Source: Bradyrhizobium sp. WSM1417 (GTDB lineage: Bacteria > Pseudomonadota > Alphaproteobacteria > Rhizobiales > Xanthobacteraceae). Taken from it: a stretch of 64,000 nucleotides of DNA. The stretch lies in assembly GCF_000515415.1 (NCBI RefSeq), contig NZ_KI911783.1, positions 33,501-97,500 on the forward strand, given 5' to 3'. Below the pieces are notes generated by a model. That model had not been told where the DNA came from, ran no database searches, and worked only from the letters and a program-made list of their open reading frames with translations. The position numbers were made by a program, and so were the translations under genes. Shown piece by piece: positions 16,643-24,403 of this stretch (positions are counted from its first letter, which is position 1; each line of letters begins with the position of its first letter).

Positions 16643-16878
16643 CTCATCGCCAGGAAGACCACGCCCCAGAGCACAGCGCAGACCGCGAGCGCGGCCGCGA
16701 GGCGGGCGGCCATCGTCATGCGCAGGATCGACCAGTGCGCCGCCTGAGCCGGATGCGGAGAGGCCGCACCGTGGACGTGTGCGTGGTGGGTGTGATCGTG
16801 TCCATGCGAATGCCCGTGGTCATGGGAATGGCCATGAGCATGGTCGTGATGATGGGCTTGGGACGCGGCGGGAACCAT
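16639..16878 (-). CDS. Small His-rich membrane protein, first gene of the zinc operon
   Basis: A 79-residue protein. Residues about 8-37 are a run of HDHAHGHSHDHG-like repeats, followed by an amphipathic stretch and one C-terminal transmembrane helix (LAAALAVCAVLWGVVFLAM). A metal-binding or sensing role at the inner membrane is inferred from composition and from being first in the Zur operon. The ATG at 16878 is only about 6 bp from the Zur-like box and has no clear ribosome-binding site, so its transcript may be leaderless or nearly so. Confidence 0.75.
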   Translation of the reverse strand: MVPAASQAHHHDHAHGHSHDHGHSHGHDHTHHAHVHGAASPHPAQAAHWSILRMTMAARLAAALAVCAVLWGVVFLAMR

Positions 16879-16884
16879 GCCAAG

Positions 16885-16904
16885 ACGTTATATTATAACA
16901 TTAC
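16885..16904 (-). promoter_or_regulatory. Zur-like operator overlapping the zinc operon promoter
   Basis: Read on the minus strand the site is TAATGTTATAATATAACGT. The core ATGTTATANTATAAC equals the core of the known proteobacterial Zur box (as in the enterobacterial znu operators), with perfect 6-bp arms GTTATA/TATAAC around one central base. It lies between the stop of the upstream permease gene (16922) and the His-rich gene start (16878). TATAAT/TATAAC inside the palindrome can serve as the -10 element, so Zur binding would block RNA polymerase directly. Confidence 0.8.
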
Positions 16905-16921
16905 CCCTGTCCACGCCGGGC

Positions 16922-17422
16922 TCAGGGCTTGCCGATCACCATGGCGATGGCGGCGGCGACGAACGGGAACGGCAGCGAGACCGCGCAGCGGAACCAGACG
17001 AAACGGGCCGGCATGAACGGAATTTCCCACAAAATCACCCGCTGGAAGGCAAACAGCGCCCAGGCGACGACATAGGCCACCACCTGCGGCACCCCACCGC
17101 CCGATTTCAGCGCCACCGTACCGATGGAGAAGCCGATCACCGGGCCGCCGGGCGTCGCGGCCCCGGCGACCACGGCAGTCGCGACCCCGAGCCAGCCGCT
17201 GTCCGGGCCGAGCCAGCCGCTGATCACCTCCTGCGGGATGATGGCGGCGATGTAGCCGGAGCCGATCACCCCCAGCGCGATCCGCGGCACGATGTTGATG
17301 AAGTCCATCGAGCCTTCGCGCAGCGAGGCCTTGAACACCGGTGGGCCGCGGCGAAAGGCGATTAGGCCGACGCCGAACACCGAGCCCCACAACAGGATGT
17401 CGATCAGAAGCGCGGCGCTCAA
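16922..17422 (-). CDS. Half-size permease, second gene
   Basis: A 166-residue membrane protein with four or five helices; the motif GAATPGGPVIGFSIG resembles GAILPGGPFTAYPVA in the gene just upstream. It belongs to the DUF318-type permease superfamily, where full-length proteins carry two such halves. No ATG fits: a TTG at 17422 overlaps the upstream stop (TTGA) and gives MSAALLIDILLWGSVFG. Substrate unknown; members of the superfamily have been linked to metals and arsenicals. It ends just before the Zur-like box. Confidence 0.7.
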   Translation of the reverse strand: MSAALLIDILLWGSVFGVGLIAFRRGPPVFKASLREGSMDFINIVPRIALGVIGSGYIAAIIPQEVISGWLGPDSGWLGVATAVVAGAATPGGPVIGFSIGTVALKSGGGVPQVVAYVVAWALFAFQRVILWEIPFMPARFVWFRCAVSLPFPFVAAAIAMVIGKP

Positions 17423-18030
17423 TTCTCGTCGTCCTTGATGGCCGGCTTCGGATAAAGCCGGACGTAGACGAAGCGGCCAAGCGCGCCTGCGAGCACCGGC
17501 AACGGCAGCGAGATGACGATGCGCCACAGCGTGAAGTCGGTGCCCATGATCGGGATTTCCCAGGCCACCGCCCGGCCATAGCCGATCAGGGTCCAGCTCA
17601 CGACCATGGCGATGGTGGCACCGAAATCGGCGCCGACCGCGAGCAGCGCACTCGCCACGGGATAGGCGGTGAAGGGACCGCCGGGCAGGATCGCGCCGAA
17701 GGCGGTGCCGATCAGAAGGCCTTTCAGGCCCGATTTCGGCCCGAGCGCACGCGAGACTTTTTCGTGCGGCAGGATCTCGGAGATGAACGCGCCGAGCAGG
17801 CAGCCGGCCAGCACGCGCGGCAGGATGCCGCCGAACAGCGAGAGATCGTGGGTCAATATGTCGAGAACACCGTCGGTGCCGTCACGCCGCCAGACCAGAC
17901 CCGCGCTCACCGCCACCAGCGCTGCGATGATGATGGTCGACCAACCGATCGGCTTGCGCACGCGGCCCGGCCGCGGCTCGGAGTCCGCGTCCTCGGCGGG
18001 CGCCGGGTCTTTCGGGGAGGGTTCTGACAA
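17419..18030 (-). CDS. Half-size permease, first gene
   Basis: A 203-residue membrane protein with an acidic, Pro-rich cytoplasmic N-terminus (residues 1-28) and four or five helices. The conserved half-motif is GAILPGGPFTAYPVASALL, and LGAFISEILPHEKVSRALG matches the DUF318 permease pattern. It overlaps the second half by 4 bp, so both halves probably assemble as a heterodimer. The Ile/Glu segment AVAWEIPIMGTDF parallels VILWEIPFMPARF in the partner. Substrate unknown. Confidence 0.72.
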   Translation of the reverse strand: MSEPSPKDPAPAEDADSEPRPGRVRKPIGWSTIIIAALVAVSAGLVWRRDGTDGVLDILTHDLSLFGGILPRVLAGCLLGAFISEILPHEKVSRALGPKSGLKGLLIGTAFGAILPGGPFTAYPVASALLAVGADFGATIAMVVSWTLIGYGRAVAWEIPIMGTDFTLWRIVISLPLPVLAGALGRFVYVRLYPKPAIKDDEN

Positions 18031-18163
18031 CGGGCGCGTTCGGCTCGAGGGTGATGCCCGTCTTGATTAAGGGCGCCGCGGATGCGATGCAAACAGTACG
18101 ATGACGGGAGCGATGCGCACCTCGCGCAGGGCCATGCGAGGTGAAGTGCGAATTCCGCACAGC

Positions 18164-18195
18164 AAAAAGGCGGCCGCACGAGCGACCGCCTTTCG
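18164..18195 (-). terminator. Rho-independent terminator of sodB
   Basis: On the minus strand AAAGGCGG and CCGCCTTT pair across a short GC-rich loop, followed by TTG after a run of T. It starts about 20 bp past the sodB stop. Confidence 0.8.
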
Positions 18196-18215
18196 CTATT
18201 CCGATGAGGCTTAAC

Positions 18216-18812
18216 TCAGGCCTTGTCGAACAGGGACTCGACGTATTCCCAGTTCACAAGGTTCTCGACGAACGCCTTCAGATAGTCGGGACGGCGGTTG
18301 CGATAGTCGATGTAGTAGGAGTGCTCCCAGACGTCGCAGCCGAGGATCGGGGTGGCGCCGTGCACCAGCGGATTCTCGCCGTTCGGGGTCTTGGCAATCT
18401 CGAGCTTGCCGTTCTTGACCTGGAGCCAGCACCAACCGGAGCCGAACTGGCCGACGCCGGCCGCCTGGAAGTCCGTCTTGAACTTCTCGAAGCCGCCGAG
18501 GTCCTCGTTGATCTTCTTTTCAATCTTGCCCGGCAGCTTGGTGCCGCCGCCATTTGGCTTCATCCAGCTCCAGAAATGGATGTGGTTGTAGTGCTGGCCG
18601 GCATTGTTGAACACCGCGGGGTTCTTGCCGAACGAGCCCTTGACGATCTCCTCAAGGGACTTGCCTTCCCATTCGGTGCCCTTAAGCGCGTTGTTGCCGT
18701 TGGTGACATAGGCCTGATGATGCTTGTCGTGGTGGAATTCGAGCGTTTCCTTCGACATGAATTGTCCAAGGGCGTCATAGGCGTAGGGGAGTGGGGGCAG
18801 CGTAAAGGTCAT
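18216..18812 (-). CDS. sodB: Superoxide dismutase, Fe/Mn family
   Basis: A 198-residue cytoplasmic enzyme that dismutates superoxide. The metal ligands sit in LEFHHDKHHQAYV, NNAGQHYNHIHFW and DVWEHSYYIDY, the latter being the family signature. No signal peptide. Sequence alone does not settle Fe versus Mn; the motif FGSGWCWL leans towards the Fe or cambialistic type. Single gene with its own terminator. Confidence 0.95.
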   Translation of the reverse strand: MTFTLPPLPYAYDALGQFMSKETLEFHHDKHHQAYVTNGNNALKGTEWEGKSLEEIVKGSFGKNPAVFNNAGQHYNHIHFWSWMKPNGGGTKLPGKIEKKINEDLGGFEKFKTDFQAAGVGQFGSGWCWLQVKNGKLEIAKTPNGENPLVHGATPILGCDVWEHSYYIDYRNRRPDYLKAFVENLVNWEYVESLFDKA

Positions 18813-19050
18813 GGGTGTTGTCCGCGACTGATGGGGGAACGAGACTTAACGGTCACCCCTTATAGAAGGTTCCGTGGCCGTTAAATACCGCGAATTTTCC
18901 AAAAGGCATGGTGCGACGGCTTGGCCGGATTGCATAAAATCGTCGCAAGGATGTAGGGCGTTTCAACCGGGCCGTAAAATATCATTGCCTTTGAGGTGCT
19001 TATGGCAGAACGAAACGCACAGGCGGCGCGGAGATGCGAAAGAGAGAGCG

Positions 19051-19578
19051 ATGAGCATCGAGATCGACATTTTGAACGGCGACGCCTCGTGGCGGATAGC
19101 GGAGCCGCTGCATCAGGCGGTCTTCGGACCTGATATCGTCGCGAAGCAGCCCTGGGCTCACGTCAAATGGGCCAATGCCGATTTGCGCGTGCTGATCGAG
19201 ACGCCCGAGGATGGTCTCGTCTGCCATGTCGGCATCTACTTCCGCACCGTCACCTGGAACGGGCAGAAGGTTCACATCGGCGGCATTGGCGGCGTCTGCA
19301 CGCGGGAGGACCGGCGCGGCCGCGGCTATGCGACCGTGGCGATCGACGCCGCGCTGCATACCATGCGTGCCAACGAGGCGGTCCGCTTCGCGTTGCTGTT
19401 CTGCGAGCCGCACAATGTCGCGTTCTACGAGGCCCGCAGCTGGCTCCCCTTCAAGGGCGAGGTCTATTGCGAGCAGCCGGAGGGACGGATCCGCTTCACC
19501 CACATGGCGCCCTATGTCTGCAACATCGTCAGCGCGCCGACGCTGGGCACCATCGACCTCTGCGGCCTGCCCTGGTGA
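19051..19578 (+). CDS. GNAT-fold acyltransferase
   Basis: A 175-residue protein with VHIGGIGGVCTREDRRGRGYATVAIDAAL, which has the RRGRGYA acetyl-CoA loop. The start is ATG at 19051, with GAGAGAG as ribosome-binding site. The length and the order of strands recall NodA-type N-acyltransferases distantly, but the NodA motifs are absent, so only a generic GNAT call is safe. Substrate unknown. The 238 bp before it, shared with the divergent sodB, hold only promoters I cannot define. Confidence 0.75.
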   Translation: MSIEIDILNGDASWRIAEPLHQAVFGPDIVAKQPWAHVKWANADLRVLIETPEDGLVCHVGIYFRTVTWNGQKVHIGGIGGVCTREDRRGRGYATVAIDAALHTMRANEAVRFALLFCEPHNVAFYEARSWLPFKGEVYCEQPEGRIRFTHMAPYVCNIVSAPTLGTIDLCGLPW

Positions 19579-19660
19579 GCCCTGCGTGAGGCGCGGCTGG
19601 TGCCGGGGCCGCACGCCATATAGTATGTTGAGCATCATCCAATATTCCGCGCGGTGACAC

Positions 19661-21046
19661 ATGACGATCGACGCCTCCCTGGACGCCGTGCCGCCGCCTG
19701 CCCCGGTCGCCTCCCCCATCGCCAGCCTGCTGACGGCACCGATCCTGCCGACGCTGCTGCGGCTCGCGATCCCCAACATGATCGCGATGGTCGGCAGCAC
19801 GCTGGTCGCAATCGCCGAGACCTCCTATATCGGCCGGCTCGGCACCATCCCGCTCGCAGCGATCGCGCTGGTGTTTCCGTTCGCCATGCTGACGCAGATG
19901 ATGAGCGCGGGCGCGATGGGCGGCGGCGTCTCGTCTGCGATCAGCCGCGCGCTCGGCGCAGGCGATCGGAGCCGTGCGGCGACGCTGGCGCTGCATGCCG
20001 CCATCATCGGCCTCTGCGGCGGACTTTTCTTCACGGTGACGATGCTCGTCTTCGGGCGCTCGTTCTTCACGCTGCTGGGCGGGCGCGAGCGCGTGCTCGA
20101 GGAAGCCAGCGGCTATTCGCAAATGCTGTTCTCCGGTGCGGTCGCGATCTGGCTCGTCAACACGCTGGCATCGGTGATCCGCGGCACCGGCGACATGCGT
20201 CTGCCCTCGATGGCGCTGATCGGGACGAGCGTGCTCCAGATCGCGCTCGGCGGCACGCTGGGGCTTGGTCTGTTCGGTGTGCCGCAATTCGGCATGCCCG
20301 GTGTCGCCGCCGGTCAGTTGATCGCGTTCACCTGTGCCGCGATCTTCTTCCTCTGGTATCTCTGGTCCGGCCGCAGCCGGCTGCCGCTGGATTTTCGCGC
20401 CTTCCATTTCGATCGCGCGATGTTCTTCGACATCCTCAAGGTCGGCGCGGTCGCCTGCCTGTCGCCGCTCCAGACCGTGCTCACCATTTTGATCTTCACC
20501 AAGATCCTGGCGACCTTCGGCACCGAGATGCTGGCCGGTTATGGCATCGGCTCGCGACTGGAATTTTTGCTGATCCCGATCACCTTCGCCTTCGGCATCG
20601 CCTCGGTGCCGATGGTCGGCATGGCGATGGGCGCCGGACAGGTGAAGCGTGCGCGGCGCGTGGCCTGGACCGCGGCCGCGGCTTCGGGAATCACGGTCGG
20701 CCTGATCGGCCTCGTCATTGCGCTCGATCCGTCACTGTGGGTTTCGCTCTTCACCAGGGATCCCGGCGTCGCCGCCGCCGCGCACAGCTATTTCCACTGG
20801 GCCGGCCCGACCTTCGTGTTCTTCGGCATGGGCGTGTCGCTTTATTTCTCCTCGCAAGGCGCGGCGCGCGTTGGCGGTCCCGTGCTCGCCTCCACCGCGC
20901 GGCTTCTGATCGTCGCGATCGGCGGCGGCACCCTCATGATGGCGCAGGCTCCGGCCTGGACTCTGTTCGCGCTGGTTGGCGGCGCCATGGCGGTGTTCGG
21001 GCTATCGACCGCGGCCTCGGTCGCCTTGGTGCGCTGGGGCAAATGA
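19661..21046 (+). CDS. MATE family efflux transporter
   Basis: A 461-residue inner-membrane antiporter with about 12 helices. IPNMIAMVGSTLVAIAETSYIG and the later ETVLTILIFTKIL-like repeat (here QTVLTILIFTKILATFG) mark the two homologous halves of MATE proteins. These export cationic drugs or metabolites in exchange for Na+ or H+. Monocistronic, 82 bp after the GNAT gene. Confidence 0.9.
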   Translation: MTIDASLDAVPPPAPVASPIASLLTAPILPTLLRLAIPNMIAMVGSTLVAIAETSYIGRLGTIPLAAIALVFPFAMLTQMMSAGAMGGGVSSAISRALGAGDRSRAATLALHAAIIGLCGGLFFTVTMLVFGRSFFTLLGGRERVLEEASGYSQMLFSGAVAIWLVNTLASVIRGTGDMRLPSMALIGTSVLQIALGGTLGLGLFGVPQFGMPGVAAGQLIAFTCAAIFFLWYLWSGRSRLPLDFRAFHFDRAMFFDILKVGAVACLSPLQTVLTILIFTKILATFGTEMLAGYGIGSRLEFLLIPITFAFGIASVPMVGMAMGAGQVKRARRVAWTAAAASGITVGLIGLVIALDPSLWVSLFTRDPGVAAAAHSYFHWAGPTFVFFGMGVSLYFSSQGAARVGGPVLASTARLLIVAIGGGTLMMAQAPAWTLFALVGGAMAVFGLSTAASVALVRWGK

Positions 21047-21153
21047 GCACAGGTCAATGCACGCAGGCGAATAAACGCGGGAATGTGATTCCATCCAGCG
21101 TTGCACTATCCTGCTAGGCTGCTATGGAGGCGCTCCACTTCGGGGCTCTCTCC

Positions 21154-21588
21154 ATGACTTCCAGATTCGCCGCTCTCATCGTCCTTCTGGCTGCGCTCCT
21201 TGGCGCGACTGCCGCCGATGCCCAGAGCGCCGACGGGACCTGGCTGACCCAGGCGGGCGACGCCCGCGTCAAGATCAGCAAATGCGGCAGCGGCATCTGC
21301 GGCAATGTCGTCTGGCTGCGTGAACCCCACGACACCGCGACCGGCCAGCCCGCCACCGACAGCAAGAATCCCAATCCCGCCCTCGCCAAGCGCCCGATGA
21401 TCGGCTTGCCATTGTTCAGCGGCATGCAGCCTTCAGGGCCGAACAAATGGTCGGGCCAGATCTACAATGCCGACGACGGCAGCACCTATGCGAGCAGCGT
21501 TGCGGTGACATCAGCGGATTCGCTGCGGGTTGAGGGTTGCGTTGGCGCGCTCTGCGGCGGCGAAACGTGGACCCGGGCGGGGCGCTAG
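21154..21588 (+). CDS. DUF2147 domain secreted protein
   Basis: A 144-residue protein with signal peptide MTSRFAALIVLLAALLGATAADA. The mature part GTWLTQAGDARVKISKCGSGICGNVVWL is the DUF2147 pattern, with paired Cys in KCGSGICG and GCVGALCGG that probably form disulfides in the periplasm. The start at 21154 gives the signal peptide; the frame reaches 21124. Function of the family is not known to me. Confidence 0.85.
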   Translation: MTSRFAALIVLLAALLGATAADAQSADGTWLTQAGDARVKISKCGSGICGNVVWLREPHDTATGQPATDSKNPNPALAKRPMIGLPLFSGMQPSGPNKWSGQIYNADDGSTYASSVAVTSADSLRVEGCVGALCGGETWTRAGR

Positions 21589-21592
21589 CACT

Positions 21593-22732
21593 TCACGCCA
21601 TCATCACCTTCAGCGCCGTCGCCGCCGAGGCGTAGCCGCCCCGCGCACCGTCGATGAAATGGACGTGGTCGCTGCGGAGCGCCGACGGGGTGAAGCAGGT
21701 CATCATCGCGGCGTCCTGCTGGTGGAGCCCGTAACGCACGATGCCGTCGCGCGCGGCAGTCGCGAGACGATCGCTGAGGGCACGCTCGAGCTCCGGCGTA
21801 CAGTCGAGGATCATGCGCAGGCCGTCGTCATATTTGCGGAAATCGGAGTTCTCCACGACCTGCCGCCTATAGAGCTTCGGCACGAAGCCGCCGACCTTGA
21901 GGTCGAAGCGCATGATCAAATAGACAAAAAGCGTGTAGGCCAGCACGCTGGCGCGGCGTGCGAGCAACGGACCTCCGCGCTTGGTGCGCGCCTCATATTC
22001 CAGCCCCTGCGGCGGCCATGTCAGCGGCGGCCCTTGTGGCGGCACGGGCCGACCGGCATCCGGGCTGCGCTCGACGAGATGGATGATGTCCTCGATCACG
22101 TTGCGGAATGCCGAAGGATCGGCGCCCTGGGCCGGCATCACCAGCACGGACAGGATCAGGCCGCGCGCAGCCGGAATCACCTCGAAGCGGCAGGACAGGC
22201 CAGAGAGATCGGGCTGCGTGCCCGCGGGCGCTTCGGTGATCGCAAACTCGCCGCGCTTCATCGCGGCGTCGGCCCAGGCGAGCCCGCCGCCAGAAAACAT
22301 CGCATAGGACAAATTGGCCGACGGACCGAAGCGCGCGACGCGCACGTCGAGGCCCTGCGCCCGAATGGCGCTCACCGCCACCAGCGCGATGCGCATCCGC
22401 AAGTCGAGATCTTCCCGGACCCAGGTCGCGGTCGCAGCCAAAGCCTCGCGGGCGGGCTCGAGATCATTAGGCGCGACCGCAAAACTCGCGCCGTCGCCGC
22501 CGAACACGAAGGGAAATTCGCGTCCCTCCAATGCGTTCGTCACCGCCGCGATCACGGCGGCACCGGCCATGTTCACCGCCTTGTAGCGCTGCGCCGCGAT
22601 GGCCTGGGTCGAATCCACGATGTCGGCAACGCCGACGCTCCAGTCATCGGGCAGCGGCGAGTACAAAGCGGGGTCCATCAGGCTGGTGAAGCCGCGAAAC
22701 ACCGGAATGCCGCTATAGAACGCTGATGTCAT
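21593..22732 (-). CDS. DUF3095 family protein
   Basis: A 379-residue protein beginning FYSGIPVFRGFTSLMDPALYSPLPDDWSVGVADIVDST. The VADIVDSTQAI and FPFVFGGDGASF segments resemble the metal- and nucleotide-binding strands of class III adenylate/guanylate cyclase-like folds, as in the DUF3095 family. Catalytic activity is not shown. The start at 22732 is preferred; the open frame to 22882 is extra. Divergent from the ribbon-helix-helix gene. Confidence 0.75.
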   Translation of the reverse strand: MTSAFYSGIPVFRGFTSLMDPALYSPLPDDWSVGVADIVDSTQAIAAQRYKAVNMAGAAVIAAVTNALEGREFPFVFGGDGASFAVAPNDLEPAREALAATATWVREDLDLRMRIALVAVSAIRAQGLDVRVARFGPSANLSYAMFSGGGLAWADAAMKRGEFAITEAPAGTQPDLSGLSCRFEVIPAARGLILSVLVMPAQGADPSAFRNVIEDIIHLVERSPDAGRPVPPQGPPLTWPPQGLEYEARTKRGGPLLARRASVLAYTLFVYLIMRFDLKVGGFVPKLYRRQVVENSDFRKYDDGLRMILDCTPELERALSDRLATAARDGIVRYGLHQQDAAMMTCFTPSALRSDHVHFIDGARGGYASAATALKVMMA

Positions 22733-22909
22733 CGGATGATGCCGGATGGTTGGGACGCACGTCCAAAGAGACATACGCAGAAGAATCGATTCGGGTTCGC
22801 CGGGAGCGCGCCCTTGCAACCATTGGCCGAAATGGAACCGGACAACAAGACGAGGGCGCGCTGCAATGCCACAGAAGGTCATTGATCGGCATCAAACAGC
22901 TGCGCGCAA

Positions 22910-23335
22910 ATGGCGTCTAGTCTTGATGATCTAACATGGTTGCGCGGGAACATCGACGTGTCCGACTTCGACAGGAAGGACTCCATCGCTCCGGTACGCC
23001 GGCGCACCGGGCGTGATCCGATCAGCGCGGTGAAGATGCCGGAAAGCCTGACCGCGGCCGTCGATAATTGGGCCGAAACGCATCACCTGTCGCGCTCGGA
23101 TGCCATCCGGACGCTGGTCGAGCTGGGCCTGAAGGTCGCGCCCCCGGCACTCCCGCCAGGGCACCCGCTCGCCTCGGATGCCACCAGGATCGAAGAGCTT
23201 GCGGTGCATGAACTCGAGGGACTGCTCGATCCTGCCCTGTCTGAAGACGAACGCGAGCGCCGGATCCGCCGTCTGACCGACGGCCCGCCGGAGTTCTCAC
23301 ACGAACGGATTGACCTGCCGAAGCACCGGACCTGA
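22910..23335 (+). CDS. Ribbon-helix-helix domain protein
   Basis: A 141-residue protein. Residues about 37-73 (ISAVKMPESLTAAVDNWAETHHLSRSDAIRTLVELGL, shown here by its key parts VKMPESL, AVDNWA, SRSDAIRTLVELGL) form a typical CopG/MetJ-like DNA-binding fold, flanked by a charged C-terminal tail. It might be a regulator or an antitoxin without a visible toxin partner. Divergent from DUF3095, 177 bp away. Confidence 0.6.
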   Translation: MASSLDDLTWLRGNIDVSDFDRKDSIAPVRRRTGRDPISAVKMPESLTAAVDNWAETHHLSRSDAIRTLVELGLKVAPPALPPGHPLASDATRIEELAVHELEGLLDPALSEDERERRIRRLTDGPPEFSHERIDLPKHRT

Positions 23336-23339
23336 ATGT

Positions 23340-23555
23340 CTAGTGCAGCTTCTCATCCTGACGCTTGCACAGCGCGGATGAAGGTACGTCGTGGCAACCG
23401 ACCAGACGCACGAATTTCTGCGGATACATTTCGTGACCGTGATCACCGGAATTTTGGTGAGACATCGGCTCGCAGCGAACGGGCTGACAGTGAACGTCGC
23501 TTTGCTGTGCGCAAGATGGCTTTGCCGACGCCTTGTCCGGGCTCGCAGCGGTCAT
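23340..23555 (-). CDS. Possible small Cys/His-containing protein
   Basis: A 71-codon frame with a good ribosome-binding site (AGGGAGCAG) in front of ATG at 23555. The product is polar, with several Cys and His (CAQQSDVHC, EPMSHQNSGDHGHEMY, LVGCHD) and no hydrophobic segment. No family recognised. It fills most of the 345-bp gap between the RHH gene and the SDR gene; the rest shows nothing. Confidence 0.35.
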   Translation of the reverse strand: MTAASPDKASAKPSCAQQSDVHCQPVRCEPMSHQNSGDHGHEMYPQKFVRLVGCHDVPSSALCKRQDEKLH

Positions 23556-23680
23556 GGACTGCTCCCTATCGATTAGGGCAGATCGATTGACGTAAGCCAA
23601 TCGATTGCGCGGCATCTTACAACCAAATCCGGACGATGTCATTGCGCCGGATCAATGCAATTGTGCCGATGGAGTTCCGC

Positions 23681-24403
23681 CTACGCCGTGTTGCCCGCGT
23701 CGACCGTGAACACGGTACCCGTCACATTGCGACCGCCCTCGCCCAACAGATATTCCACCATGCGCGCGACATCGTCGGTCTCCGGCAGGCGGCGTAGCGC
23801 GCTGCGGCCGGCGATGCGCTTGCGGCTGTCGTCGGAGAGATTGTGCGTCAGCTCGGTGTCGATGAAACCGGGCGCGATCGCATTCACGGTGATGCCGAGC
23901 TTGCCGACCTCGCGCGCGAGCGAACGGGTGAAGCCGGTGGCGGCGGCCTTGGTCGCACCGTAAACCGAGAGGCCGTTATAGCCGGTGGTCGCGATGATCG
24001 AGGAGATGTTGATGATACGGCCGGCACCGTCGGCCATCATCTGGCGCGCGACATATTTGGTGAGAATGATCGGCGACAGCACGTTGAGCTGCACCAGCGC
24101 CTCGATCTCGGAATTGTGCATGGTCGCCAGCAGGCCTTCGGTGCCGAGGCCGGCATTGTTGACGAGGCCGTAGATCGGGCCGAATTCATCGCGCACGAGT
24201 TTGGCATAGGCCGGGATCGCGTCGATCACGGCGAGGTCACAGGCGCGGAAATGCAGGCGCCCTTCCGACCCGGCGATCGCCGCCTGGAGCTCGTCGCTCT
24301 CGCGCCGCGCGGCCGCGATCACGTTGTAGCCGGCATCGACAAGCCGCTTGCCGATCGCAAGGCCGATACCGCGGCTGCCACCCGTGACGAGAACATTATG
24401 CAT
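23681..24403 (-). CDS. SDR family oxidoreductase (FabG-like)
   Basis: A 240-residue short-chain dehydrogenase. NAD(P)-binding TGGSRGIG is at 8-15, NNAG near 90, and the catalytic Ser...Tyr-x-x-x-Lys in INISSI and YGATKAA. It overlaps the AMP-ligase gene by 8 bp, so it is the last gene of a coupled cluster with ligase and ACP. By analogy with FabG it could reduce a carrier-bound 3-keto group, but that is inference. Confidence 0.88.
   Translation of the reverse strand: MHNVLVTGGSRGIGLAIGKRLVDAGYNVIAAARRESDELQAAIAGSEGRLHFRACDLAVIDAIPAYAKLVRDEFGPIYGLVNNAGLGTEGLLATMHNSEIEALVQLNVLSPIILTKYVARQMMADGAGRIINISSIIATTGYNGLSVYGATKAAATGFTRSLAREVGKLGITVNAIAPGFIDTELTHNLSDDSRKRIAGRSALRRLPETDDVARMVEYLLGEGGRNVTGTVFTVDAGNTA

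Noticed and set aside
19051..19578. Nodulation acyltransferase NodA
   Set aside because: Length and fold are similar, but the characteristic NodA motifs and other nod genes are absent.
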